A DNA stretch of 64,000 nt from Corynebacterium kroppenstedtii (GCF_016894245.1 NZ_CP069792.1:248001-312000); one strand, 5' to 3'; shown: positions 27,084 through 35,342, counted from the stretch's first letter. Numbers and translations are program-made. Notes: generated by a model not told the origin, from the sequence alone.

Positions 27084-27956
27084 ATGAATATTCAGCTTTT
27101 AGACTATCGGGGGCAAACATGGCACCTCGCCGGGGACGATGAGGGCACCGAGGGGGTAACACTCGGCAAGATCAGTAACACCGTCGGCAACATCAGTGAC
27201 CAAAAGGATAAACACCAATCACGTTTCCAGTCACCAAGCCTAGATATCGGTGAGCTTGACCCTATCGAGCCGACACTCACCGTGCAGATCACCACAACAC
27301 CCGAACTCACCGTCGAGACAGTCACCCGTCGGTTCCTTAACGGCTTAGACTTTTTCAAACCAGCCAAACTCATCGTCACGGAATCTCGCCAACCATCACT
27401 GTGCCTCTTCGTGCATCTTGCAAAACCGGTAGGCCTGCCCGAGGACACCACCGCCATAGACGGCACCACCATGGAGGTTGAACTTACCGCTAAGGACGGC
27501 TGCTGGTTCGGCCCCCAACATAGCGGCACCGGCATTGTAGCCATCGAAAACACCGGGGATATTCCACTATGGCCAACTGTTCGCTGGCGTGGCATGGCAG
27601 CACGATTCACCGAAGACCGCAACGGGCTTATCGTGCTCCCGCCAGCCTTAGGCCGATCAGGACTGACGTATTACACAGACCCGGCCACCGGGGGCCTTGT
27701 CACCGACAACCAGGGCTACCCGAACCATACAGCCTGGGCCACCATGCGCGGCGTGGCCTGGACACGGCCAGTCATGCCAAAAGACGGCACAGCAGTGGAG
27801 TGCCACCATTGCCAAGTGCTGTGGCGAAACCGTTACCTTTCACCATGGGCGCAATCAGGGGGGATAATTTCTAATGCAGGAACATCAAATAACGCAAATG
27901 GCCGCGATTGGTCAGAGGCGACGGGACGACCATACGCCGTTCGTCTATTTGACTGA
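27084..27956 (+). CDS. Distal tail protein
   Basis: 290 residues, ATG with GGGGGG 7 nt upstream. The N-terminal domain (MNIQLLDYRGQTWHLAGDD, LTVETVTRRFLNGLDFFKP) and beta-rich C-terminal domain match Dit-type proteins that join the tube to the tip. It follows the tape measure, the standard place. The last 83 bp overlap the start of the next gene in another frame. Confidence 0.75.
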   Translation: MNIQLLDYRGQTWHLAGDDEGTEGVTLGKISNTVGNISDQKDKHQSRFQSPSLDIGELDPIEPTLTVQITTTPELTVETVTRRFLNGLDFFKPAKLIVTESRQPSLCLFVHLAKPVGLPEDTTAIDGTTMEVELTAKDGCWFGPQHSGTGIVAIENTGDIPLWPTVRWRGMAARFTEDRNGLIVLPPALGRSGLTYYTDPATGGLVTDNQGYPNHTAWATMRGVAWTRPVMPKDGTAVECHHCQVLWRNRYLSPWAQSGGIISNAGTSNNANGRDWSEATGRPYAVRLFD

Positions 27957-29472
27957 CAAATACTTAACCCCACAGGTCATCGTCACCGGCTACGTCTCAC
28001 TCAAAGCCTCAGATAAGGTCAACGATGCTGGCACCTTCGCACTCGAAGTCCCAGCCCACCACCCTATGGTGGATTTACTGATACCACCATTAGCCTTCGA
28101 CGGCGACCCCAACTCGGCTTTACGCAAGCTAACCGACATACAACAATTCCTCATCGTCGAATACGGGCACACCCGCTACACCTACTTCGTCGACAAGATC
28201 GTCGACCATGCCCAGCGAGTCAATCCCACCGTCGAAATCAGCGGAGCCTCCATCTATGAAATGACCGACTATCTTGTCATGGAATCCAACCCGATGTCGA
28301 TCAAATCGCTCCAACCCAAATATATGGACGTGCGGGCCGGGGACTCACTCCGCGTGATAAAAACGTTCATCCTCATGAACCTGCGCAGGCTCTACCAATT
28401 TGACCTTCTACCCGACCCCGACCCGTGGTCACCGATCGCCTGGCGAGACTATGCAGATTGGCCGATCATGGTCAACCCTTTGCACAAGTCAGTTGATACT
28501 CCCTGGACAGTACTTGCCGCACGCTTCGACTCACTAGCCGACCTGACAAAAGAAACCTTAGACGCGGCGGGCCTCAGGCTAACGATCACTCTATGGATGC
28601 CGTGGGATCGGCAACCGTTCCCTACTCACACGCGCCTATGGAAACCCACCTTCATTATCGATGTCGTCCCCGTAACAGCCGATTCGTCCGTCGCCGGCCA
28701 TATCCGTGAGGGCGTGAAAAACATCAAGCGCAAATGGGATCCGGAAGACAACGTATCGACTGTCGGCATGTCCGCCCGCTCCAATCCGGACGGCTACAAA
28801 CCCTGGGTGATGCTCCGACCAGACCACATCGACTACGCCACCTCGGATGTCACCATCACCCGCTCAAAGTACGCTGACGTCACCGTTGGTGGGAAAAGCC
28901 CAGGTGCGATTAACCAACTTTTGAAACGGGCAACAGCCTCATTTGTAGGCGGCGCTATTGCAGGAGCGAAAACGGCGTGGCCTGGGCACGATAAGCAGCT
29001 AGACGATATGCAATCCAAGCTGGAGAAAGCCAGTGAGAAGCTCACGGAGGATAAGCTTCTCGCGTTTACCCACCATCAGGCGACCCGCCGAGCACATTAT
29101 CTAGGCCCGTACCGGCGTCGCGAACTCGTCGCCTCGGGTGAGGGGTTCACTGTAGAAGGTGAACAACAGGCGTTTGAGGCGCTTGCTAAGGGCAAGGGTG
29201 GGCTCTCGGCAGCGTTTAAGATCGCCGACGGATGCCCATACTCTCTCGGCTATGAGGTGAATGTGGGTGACCAAATTGGTGTCGAATGGCGAGAAATGGT
29301 GCTATCCACATGGATTGATGAAGCCACAATCACCTGTGAAGATGGCCACCCGCCGGAGATAGAACTAGCCGTTGGTGAAGCAAAAGCTCGCCGATCTGCT
29401 CTACAACAACTCAACGATAACCAAAAGCACATATCGTCGGTCACAAAGCGACTAAAGACCCTCATCGGCTAG
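27874..29472 (+). CDS. Tail-associated (tip) protein, gp37-like
   Basis: 532 residues. ATG 27874 is preceded by AGGGGGG at 10 nt, so the long overlap with the upstream gene seems real. The pattern LKASDKVNDAGTFALEVPA, then a mid domain with HTRYTYFVDKIVDHA, and near the end GYEVNVGDQIGVEW with a C-terminal coiled coil is that of Gp37-like actinophage proteins at the tail tip, related to Tal/baseplate hubs. It is the last large tail gene; no separate tail fibre follows. Confidence 0.8.
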   Translation: MQEHQITQMAAIGQRRRDDHTPFVYLTDKYLTPQVIVTGYVSLKASDKVNDAGTFALEVPAHHPMVDLLIPPLAFDGDPNSALRKLTDIQQFLIVEYGHTRYTYFVDKIVDHAQRVNPTVEISGASIYEMTDYLVMESNPMSIKSLQPKYMDVRAGDSLRVIKTFILMNLRRLYQFDLLPDPDPWSPIAWRDYADWPIMVNPLHKSVDTPWTVLAARFDSLADLTKETLDAAGLRLTITLWMPWDRQPFPTHTRLWKPTFIIDVVPVTADSSVAGHIREGVKNIKRKWDPEDNVSTVGMSARSNPDGYKPWVMLRPDHIDYATSDVTITRSKYADVTVGGKSPGAINQLLKRATASFVGGAIAGAKTAWPGHDKQLDDMQSKLEKASEKLTEDKLLAFTHHQATRRAHYLGPYRRRELVASGEGFTVEGEQQAFEALAKGKGGLSAAFKIADGCPYSLGYEVNVGDQIGVEWREMVLSTWIDEATITCEDGHPPEIELAVGEAKARRSALQQLNDNQKHISSVTKRLKTLIG

Positions 29473-29527
29473 AATATAAGTTCGAACGAGTAGACTTCAT
29501 GTTGTATAAAACAAGGGGGTGGAGCAC

Positions 29528-29719
29528 ATGGGGGTGTGCCTAAGCGAAGATACGCCCGCGGGGGCATGGGTTGTAGGAAGACCCATGCTAAATGCGGTTA
29601 ATGAGGCGCACGCATTGTTTTTCGGCCAAGACGACTACACCACAGGACGATCAGCGATGGAAGCGCTGATCCCCACACTACACACGTGGCTACCGAACCT
29701 AAGTTCGATCAACAAGTAG
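29528..29719 (+). CDS. Small hypothetical protein between tail and lysis genes
   Basis: 63 residues from ATG 29528, with AAGGGGG and GGAG upstream. Soluble, no motif recognised (contains HALFFGQDDYTTGRSAMEAL). Preceded by a gap with TGTATAAAA, a possible -10 region. It ends 13 bp before the endolysin, so it is likely in the lysis operon. Confidence 0.55.
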   Translation: MGVCLSEDTPAGAWVVGRPMLNAVNEAHALFFGQDDYTTGRSAMEALIPTLHTWLPNLSSINK

Positions 29720-29732
29720 AAAAGAGGTAACT

Positions 29733-30398
29733 ATGCCACTGTACGGACTCGATGTCTCTGAACATCAAAACGGAATGTACCTACACCGCGCACAAGCCGA
29801 AGGATACGACTTCGTCATCATCCGACTATGCGACGGCACCTACCGAGATAAAGTCTTCGGCTCCCATCTTCAAGACGCGGAAAGCGCAGGACTGATCACG
29901 TCAGCATACTGGTATCTTCGCGCCCCCTCAGAGGGAAGCACCATCGCCCAACAAGTCGACGTCATCGACCAACAAATGGGAGGCCGGCGCGACCTCGGCG
30001 TATGGATCGACGTTGAGTCCGTCAGCAGAAATCACCAACTCCTCCTCACTGGCGACGATGTGTGGGCCGCGAAACGTGAACTCGAATCACGCGGCTACCA
30101 CGTGCCCGGCATCTACTCGGGTGCCTGGTACTGGGAAAACATGCCCGGCGGTGAACCATCCATGGATGGGCTCGGGGCACTCTGGGTATCCAACTACGGA
30201 TCCAACGGCTACGGCACTGCCGCCCAACTCTACCCCGGCGACACCGACCGCCGATGGAACTACCCACTCGGCAACCACGCCCCCGACATCCTCCAATACG
30301 GCTCCAACTGCTATGCCGCCGGCTACCCCGGTGTTGTCGACGTCAACGCCTACCGCGGAAGCCACGACGAACTCCGGCACCTGTTCACCGGCAACTAA
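29733..30398 (+). CDS. Endolysin, GH25 muramidase
   Basis: 221 residues. GH25 hallmarks: YGLDVSEHQNG at the N-terminus, VIIRLCDGTYRD, the catalytic DxE strand GVWIDVESVS, and the closing DVNAYRGSHDEL. It is a single catalytic domain with no visible cell-wall-binding repeat and no signal peptide, so it needs a holin. It cuts the N-acetylmuramic acid linkage in peptidoglycan. Good RBS (AAAGAGG). Confidence 0.93.
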   Translation: MPLYGLDVSEHQNGMYLHRAQAEGYDFVIIRLCDGTYRDKVFGSHLQDAESAGLITSAYWYLRAPSEGSTIAQQVDVIDQQMGGRRDLGVWIDVESVSRNHQLLLTGDDVWAAKRELESRGYHVPGIYSGAWYWENMPGGEPSMDGLGALWVSNYGSNGYGTAAQLYPGDTDRRWNYPLGNHAPDILQYGSNCYAAGYPGVVDVNAYRGSHDELRHLFTGN

Positions 30399-30461
30399 CC
30401 AACCCCACCCCCTAGCGCAGCCATCACAATCCTGACCGCACACCACGTAGAGGATCACACC

Positions 30462-30914
30462 ATGGCTAAGCACGACATCCCACACATCAACAACATTCAT
30501 CCTGGCGAGTTTCACCTCGACCGAGGCATCACCCACTCCCCCTGGTACCTCCGGCAAGTCGTCTACACCACTGCAGGGATCATCGGGCTAGCCGTCACCG
30601 CCCTCGGTATTGCCACACCAGGACAAGTCGACGACTGGTTCCAAACCGCCGCCGGCATCGCCGCAGCTGTCAGCGGCGCACTCGCAGCCGTCTCCACTGG
30701 AGAGTACTCCGACTACCGGCCGACAGGACGCCCGAAAGACGCAGAAACCCAACCCGGCGACAACAACACACTCCACGCCCCACAAACACCCCCATCACCG
30801 CCTGTCACCTACACCCCCACCACGCCCACCAACGACGCCTACCAGCCACCATGCCCCACTATCACACCCCAAGGCGGAACACCCGGCCATCCCACACCAG
30901 CCCCCGAACACTAA
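30462..30914 (+). CDS. Probable holin
   Basis: 150 residues. Polar N-terminus, then two hydrophobic segments (about residues 33-50 and 60-80, VVYTTAGIIGLAVTALGIA and AAGIAAAVSGALAAVSTG), then a long Pro/Thr-rich tail. The two-helix layout beside the endolysin is that of actinophage holins. The proline-rich tail is longer than usual. The stop is followed by the second small membrane protein. Confidence 0.7.
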   Translation: MAKHDIPHINNIHPGEFHLDRGITHSPWYLRQVVYTTAGIIGLAVTALGIATPGQVDDWFQTAAGIAAAVSGALAAVSTGEYSDYRPTGRPKDAETQPGDNNTLHAPQTPPSPPVTYTPTTPTNDAYQPPCPTITPQGGTPGHPTPAPEH

Positions 30915-30963
30915 CCCCGGCCACACATCCGAAAAAACACCAACTAACCGCACAGGGGGCACT

Positions 30964-31326
30964 ATGCACGGGCCACTCACCACCCTCCTCATCACAGGAG
31001 TCTCCAGCGCCATCGCAGGGCTTGCCTCATGGTTCGCCGCCATCACCAACGCCCATGGCAAAGAAAAAGTCGCCAAAGAACAAACGCGCTACCCCGAATG
31101 GAAAGCGTTCGTCGACGCAATCCAAAAGGAAACCGAACGCACCAAAAATGAACTCACCGGAAGGATCAACAACCTACAAACCCAAGTCGACACCCTCCGT
31201 GAACGAGTCAACACTCTTAGCAACAAATACGATGCTGCCCTCGGTCACATAGCCGAATGGCGTCACGCTCACCCCGACGAAGTTCCCGACAGGCCAGCCC
31301 CCGCCGCCATCAAACACGACCTATGA
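30964..31326 (+). CDS. Membrane-anchored coiled-coil protein (second lysis-cassette protein)
   Basis: 120 residues from ATG 30964 (AGGGGGC 4 nt upstream). One N-terminal transmembrane segment (LLITGVSSAIAGLASWFAAI), then a long coiled coil (RINNLQTQVDTLRERVNTLS) and a polar end. Similar proteins next to actinophage holins are thought to be accessory lysis or spanin-like factors; that role is inference. Its stop overlaps the ATG of the HNH gene. Confidence 0.7.
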   Translation: MHGPLTTLLITGVSSAIAGLASWFAAITNAHGKEKVAKEQTRYPEWKAFVDAIQKETERTKNELTGRINNLQTQVDTLRERVNTLSNKYDAALGHIAEWRHAHPDEVPDRPAPAAIKHDL

Positions 31327-31601
31327 ACACACACAACCCGAACAAACCTGAAACTCCCCGGCATCTCCGCACACGCATACGGCAGCGAGACCACTACACC
31401 TGCCAACTCTGCGGAGCGCCAGGACGGGAAGTTGACCACATCATTCCCACCAGCCAAGGCGGCACCCACCACCCGACTAACCTGCGAGTTCTCTGCCGCA
31501 CCTGCCACACCCGCAAAACAACCCGGGAAACACGCATAGGAAAGACGCAGAAAACACAACGCCTCCACCTCCCACCTGAACCTCATCCCGGCATCACCTA
31601 A
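31323..31601 (+). CDS. HNH endonuclease
   Basis: 92 residues. CQLCGAPGREVDHIIP (zinc Cys pair and catalytic His), GGTHHPTNLRVLCRTCH (Asn and second Cys pair) make a complete HNH domain. In many phages a small HNH protein aids the terminase at cos and lies near it; here it closes the lysis cassette. ATG overlaps the upstream stop. Confidence 0.9.
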   Translation: MNTHNPNKPETPRHLRTRIRQRDHYTCQLCGAPGREVDHIIPTSQGGTHHPTNLRVLCRTCHTRKTTRETRIGKTQKTQRLHLPPEPHPGIT

Positions 31602-31702
31602 TTCCGACCCACCCCGAGAGTCCACCCCCAGAGGTTTACTTTTTGCTCAGAATCACTAACGCTTGGTAGGTCGATTAAGTACTTAAGGATAAAGTAGGCA
31701 CA

Positions 31703-32587
31703 ATGAAAACAATAAAAATGATCACCGCCACCTCCATCCTCGCCCTCACACCAGCGTCACTACTTCCCCTCCCCACACACCCAGCACACGCCGACACCAT
31801 CAACGCCGGCGACAAATACGTCGCCCTCGGAGACTCCTACGCCTCCACCGGCACCCTCGCCCAACAAGTCCCCGGCACCCACCCCGCCTGCGTCCAAGAC
31901 CAAGACAACTACCCCCACCAACTCGCCCAAAAACTCAACCTCAACCTCGACGACGCCTCCTGCGCCTGGGCACTCACCTACCAATACGACCAACCACAAA
32001 ACCACGCCCTACCAGGCACCGCACCCACCCCACAAAAAGAACACCTCACCAACGACACCAAACTCATCACCATCAGCCTCGGCGGCAACGATGCCGGACT
32101 AGCCGACGTATTCGCACAATGCGCCCCCCACATCCACATACCCGGACTACCCGACTGCAAAGACACAGCAGAACCGACAGCCACCGCACAAATCAACAAC
32201 CCCGACCCAGAAGGCCGAACCCTCCACCAACGCCTCGTCGACATCGCCAACAACGCTCAACAACGCTCACCACACGCAAAAATCGTATTCACCGGCTACT
32301 ACACCGCCGCAATGAAAGACTACCAATGCATAGATGATGGCTTCCTTTCCGAAAACGACCGCGCATTCCTCGAACAATACGTCACGAACATCAACAACGT
32401 CGTCAAATCCGCCGCCCAAGACACCAACGCCACCTACGTCACCCCACCTAACCAACCCGACGGATGGTGCAGCCCAACTAACGAACGCAACTCAAGCTAC
32501 TTCGGAATCCCCGAAGGCAGCCTCATCGCCCACCCCACACACACCGGACAACAACGCATGGCACAAACCATCGCCAACCAACTCTAA
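31703..32587 (+). CDS. Secreted SGNH/GDSL hydrolase
   Basis: 294 residues with a Sec signal (basic start, hydrophobic core, cut near HAHADT-type site around residue 30). Block I is VALGDSYASTGTL with the nucleophile Ser, block III ISLGGNDAG, and block V has the catalytic His in IAHPTHTGQQRMA. So all catalytic blocks are present. Several Cys suggest disulfides. Family members are lipases or esterases. It is downstream of the lysis genes; a role against mycolic-acid esters or lipids at lysis, or as a lysogenic conversion factor, is inference. Confidence 0.88.
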   Translation: MKTIKMITATSILALTPASLLPLPTHPAHADTINAGDKYVALGDSYASTGTLAQQVPGTHPACVQDQDNYPHQLAQKLNLNLDDASCAWALTYQYDQPQNHALPGTAPTPQKEHLTNDTKLITISLGGNDAGLADVFAQCAPHIHIPGLPDCKDTAEPTATAQINNPDPEGRTLHQRLVDIANNAQQRSPHAKIVFTGYYTAAMKDYQCIDDGFLSENDRAFLEQYVTNINNVVKSAAQDTNATYVTPPNQPDGWCSPTNERNSSYFGIPEGSLIAHPTHTGQQRMAQTIANQL

Positions 32588-32611
32588 AACCACCAGAAGG
32601 AAATAAGCACC

Positions 32612-33535
32612 ATGAAAAAGTCCCTCCTTGCATCCACCATCACCCTCTGCACACTAGCAGTAAGCACGGCCTTCACCGCCCAAGCTGAACCTACCGACCC
32701 CCAACCACAAACCAACCAACAACAACCCTCACCCGAACAAATCCAAAACCAACTCCCCACACCACCACCCGCCCCAACAGCCGGCAAAGACCTCGTCACC
32801 ATCGGCGACTCATACACCGCCAACGGCCCCACACCAAACCCAACCGTCCACAGCTACACCACCCCACCACGCGAACCAGCCATCGGCCCCAACGGCTGCA
32901 ACCAAGACCAAGAAAACTGGCCACGAATAGCCGCACAACAAAAACAATGGTCCCTCGCCGACTACTCATGCAACGGAGCACAAGCAAAACAAGTAACCAC
33001 CTACCTCAAACAAGCAACCGACAACAAAGACCTAGGCCCTAACACCAAAAAACTCATCATCTCCTTCGGCGGACTTCAAAAAACCGAGCAACTCAAAACA
33101 GCAATCGGAACACTCAACCTCCCCACCCCCAACCCCGACCTATACACCGCATACCTCACCGCCATTAAAACCTGGCTGCCCACCATCGCACCAAACGCCG
33201 AACTCCTCACCACCACCTACCAACCACTCTCCGCACCCGGCGACTACATCTGCCCCGCCACCCCCGAAGCCAACAAACCCATCCCCCTACACGTCCCACT
33301 CAGCAACAAAGCCGAAGAAACACTCAACAACAACATAAAAACATCAAGCCAAAAAGCCGGAATCCGGACAATAGACATCCACAACGCAGCCAAAGGCCAC
33401 GACACCTGCAACCCCGACGACAACGAACGATGGACCGCCGGATGGTGGGCACCAACCACAACACAAAACATGATCTACCACCCCACCATCACCGGAACCA
33501 ACGCCATCGGCAAAATCATCGCCAACCAGCTCTAA
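32612..33535 (+). CDS. Secreted SGNH-like protein with altered block III
   Basis: 307 residues, signal peptide followed by a Gln/Pro-rich linker. Block I is VTIGDSYTANGP and the C-terminal His is in YHPTITGTNAIGKIIANQL, but the expected GxND is IISFGGLQKTEQ, lacking the oxyanion Asn-Asp. It is a divergent paralog of the gene 24 bp upstream (same C-terminal IANQL). It may be catalytically weak or inactive, possibly a binding subunit. The terminator follows. Confidence 0.8.
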   Translation: MKKSLLASTITLCTLAVSTAFTAQAEPTDPQPQTNQQQPSPEQIQNQLPTPPPAPTAGKDLVTIGDSYTANGPTPNPTVHSYTTPPREPAIGPNGCNQDQENWPRIAAQQKQWSLADYSCNGAQAKQVTTYLKQATDNKDLGPNTKKLIISFGGLQKTEQLKTAIGTLNLPTPNPDLYTAYLTAIKTWLPTIAPNAELLTTTYQPLSAPGDYICPATPEANKPIPLHVPLSNKAEETLNNNIKTSSQKAGIRTIDIHNAAKGHDTCNPDDNERWTAGWWAPTTTQNMIYHPTITGTNAIGKIIANQL

Positions 33536-33556
33536 CACAACCCCAGGGGGCCACCC

Positions 33557-33626
33557 CCTACCCCCACCACCACACCACCCCCGGGCGACTAAGGCGTTAG
33601 TGGTGTGTACGGGTCTTGGGGGTAGG
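33557..33626 (+). terminator. Large nested hairpin ending the late operon
   Basis: Outer stem CCTACCCCCA/TGGGGGTAGG and inner stem CACACCAC/GTGGTGTG; the sequence then goes on to TATAGTGGTGTTTTCCC. It lies after the last + strand late gene. Confidence 0.6.
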
Positions 33627-33657
33627 TATAGTGGTGTTTTCCCTTCTTTGGGGCATG

Positions 33658-33691
33658 AGAAAAGCCCCCGAGCGTGAACACTCAAGGAGCC
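33658..33691 (-). terminator. Terminator of the leftward accessory operon
   Basis: On the - strand, GGCTCC..GAGTG/CGCTC.GGGGGC hairpin followed by TTTTCTC. It lies 36 bp after the stop of the 66-residue gene. Confidence 0.65.
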
Positions 33692-33726
33692 TGAATAGTC
33701 GGTGGTGGGGCTAGTCGTTTCGCCGA

Positions 33727-33927
33727 CTAGGCAGAAACAAAGTAACGGGAGTGCGATTTTTCCAGCTGCTCGCGGCTCTGGCTGGCCACTGTCACAATTT
33801 CGAGGTCTTCGTCGAAGTTTTGTTGATCTCGTCGCAGTCGTTCTTCTACCGCCTCGATCAGGGAAGCGAATCTTTCAACCTTTACGTTGCCACGTTTGCG
33901 GTGGTATTCGATGAGAAAACCTGGCAT
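33727..33927 (-). CDS. Small protein downstream of the RelA/SpoT-domain gene (candidate antitoxin)
   Basis: 66 residues, charged and helical after a FLIEYHRKRGNVKVERF strand region. RBS AGAAAGG, and only 3 bp separate it from the RelA/SpoT-domain stop, so the two are co-transcribed. A truncated paralog occurs at 35244-35342. No family recognised; a partner or antitoxin role is inferred from position only. Confidence 0.6.
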   Translation of the reverse strand: MPGFLIEYHRKRGNVKVERFASLIEAVEERLRRDQQNFDEDLEIVTVASQSREQLEKSHSRYFVSA

Positions 33928-33930
33928 TAG

Positions 33931-34794
33931 CTAACCTTTCTGCTCATCTAGTGAGGGTAGCGACGTTTCGAGATTGTTTCGAATATCTTTGAGAGCCTCA
34001 AGTATATCACCGATGATGGCATACACTTTCTCTATCTTTAAGTTGTTTTCTGTCACTGGTGGGGCTATAGCACCCGGTTTGTTATCTTTTCGGTGGCGAC
34101 TACGAACCTCTTGTTGAGACAACTCGATATGGCGAATCTTGTCTGACACGTCATGTAGGGCATAAACGATTTCCTGCTCTCTTTTGCCAAGACACTCGCA
34201 TCCCCCTCGGTACCGGATTTGTCTGCCGAAGATGTCGGCTGCGGTTTCGTAGGCGTTTGCCCATATAGCCTGGAGTGGTGTGCGAATCTGGATTTCTGCT
34301 TTTCCTGCGGGAAAATCTACGTGGATGTGGACTGCTCGGTAGCCATTGTGAGGCTCGGAGCGCATATCGAGGATCCTGGTCTTTTTCGCTCCGGATGCTT
34401 TCATAGCCCTTTCGAGCTGTCGAGCTACTGCGTCTTGCATTTCAAGGGTCCCGTCGAAGTCTATGCGTAGCCCAGCTATGTCCTGAATCCGGTTAATGGG
34501 AGTGGTATCCATCCTCCTTAGTTTTTCGATTAGCGTCCGAGAAGTTTTCAACCTGCTCGAGTATCGGTAGCGGTTGGAGTTGGGTTCGACTTCTTCATTA
34601 CCCCTCGCTTCAACGAGAATGGATGACGATAGTTCATCTTTAATGATGGGCTCTATCGCTTTAATCAATCTTGTTTGTTGGAGCATGAATTGGGCGAATA
34701 GCTTTTTGTCGTAGTTCCTTCCTTCTCGGAGCGCTTTCCTCATCTTGTGTATTTCATTGTTTGACCAGGATGGCTTGTCTTTTAGGAAGCTCAA
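33931..34794 (-). CDS. RelA/SpoT-domain nucleotidyltransferase (toxSAS-like candidate)
   Basis: 287 residues. N-terminal helices, then the synthetase domain: YSSRLKTSRTLIEKL, NRIQDIAGLRIDF (RxxD type), NGYRAVHIHVDF and AEIQIRTPLQAIWANAYE. No HD hydrolase, TGS or ACT domain, so it is a single-domain alarmone synthetase-type protein. Prophage-borne relatives (PhRel-type toxSAS) block translation or growth and give defence against other phages. Whether this one makes (p)ppGpp, ppApp or modifies tRNA cannot be seen. Followed by a small co-transcribed gene. Confidence 0.82.
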   Translation of the reverse strand: MSFLKDKPSWSNNEIHKMRKALREGRNYDKKLFAQFMLQQTRLIKAIEPIIKDELSSSILVEARGNEEVEPNSNRYRYSSRLKTSRTLIEKLRRMDTTPINRIQDIAGLRIDFDGTLEMQDAVARQLERAMKASGAKKTRILDMRSEPHNGYRAVHIHVDFPAGKAEIQIRTPLQAIWANAYETAADIFGRQIRYRGGCECLGKREQEIVYALHDVSDKIRHIELSQQEVRSRHRKDNKPGAIAPPVTENNLKIEKVYAIIGDILEALKDIRNNLETSLPSLDEQKG

Positions 34795-34840
34795 GGTTTT
34801 ATATCTCTCGGTTGTGACTTCACTTGTTTTATTGTGGATT

Positions 34841-35155
34841 TTATTTTCTTAGAGATAGTCGTGGTTTTCCACCCGCGTGGGGTTTCGTGGGCTGACCTCC
34901 TGTTATTCGTAACTCCCGTACTGTATCAAGCACTTGATCGAGACGATGAGCACACTCTGTACTGACGTGGCATGATTGTGTAATTTCACGCGCTCGGGGT
35001 GCTGTTGCGGGGCTGAGCAATTCAATCCCTACTGCGACGTTGTACTCATCTAAGTCAACCAGGACAGTCTCGCTCAGTTCCTTCGTTCGGGCTACAGGGG
35101 CGTCATTGAGTTCAATATAGGCAGCGCCGGCTAAGGCGTCGATGGTTACCTTCAT
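34841..35155 (-). CDS. DUF2283 family protein
   Basis: 104 residues from ATG 35155 with AGGAGAAG 7 nt upstream. N-terminal half has the DUF2283 pattern (MKVTIDALAGAAYIELND, VLVDLDEYNVAVGIELLS). The C-terminal half is specific. Function of the family is unknown; small DUF2283 genes often occur near toxin-antitoxin-type genes. It lies 46 bp upstream of the RelA/SpoT-domain gene on the same strand. Confidence 0.75.
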   Translation of the reverse strand: MKVTIDALAGAAYIELNDAPVARTKELSETVLVDLDEYNVAVGIELLSPATAPRAREITQSCHVSTECAHRLDQVLDTVRELRITGGQPTKPHAGGKPRLSLRK

Positions 35156-35205
35156 TATCGATCTTCTCCTACTACCGCTGTGGTGATAACTAAGACGTCT
35201 TGCTC

Positions 35206-35260
35206 TCTTTTGGCATCCTCCCTGCCTTAAAGGGCGGGGATTCCTACTGCCCCGGTTTCC
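35206..35260 (-). ncRNA. IS200/IS605-type right end / omega-RNA-like scaffold without tnpB
   Basis: The - strand has CCGGGAAACCGG, then GCAGTAGGAATCCCCGCCC, a hairpin, and GGAGGATGCCAA. From memory this series is typical of the 3' end of IS605-family tnpB elements, where it forms the scaffold of the guide RNA. No tnpA or tnpB lies in the window, so it is an orphan end or scar. The call rests on pattern memory and needs a covariance-model check. Confidence 0.4.
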
Positions 35261-35342
35261 CGGTGGCTTCGGTAGAGCTTGGGTAGTGGGTGCAGGTGAC
35301 TTTTCCGGTTGGCCGGTGGTAGTCAATCAGGTAAGAGTTCAT
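35244..35342 (-). pseudogene. Truncated paralog of the 66-residue small protein
   Basis: 32 codons, ATG with AGAAGG upstream. The start MNSYLIDYHRPTGKV parallels MPGFLIEYHRKRGNV of the 33727-33927 gene, then the frame runs into the IS605-like end and stops. Probably cut by that element. It could still be translated as a short peptide. Confidence 0.45.

Noticed and set aside
30610..30963. Upstream extension of the coiled-coil membrane protein
   Set aside because: Pro/His/Thr-rich shadow of the holin-like gene; good RBS and ATG at 30964.
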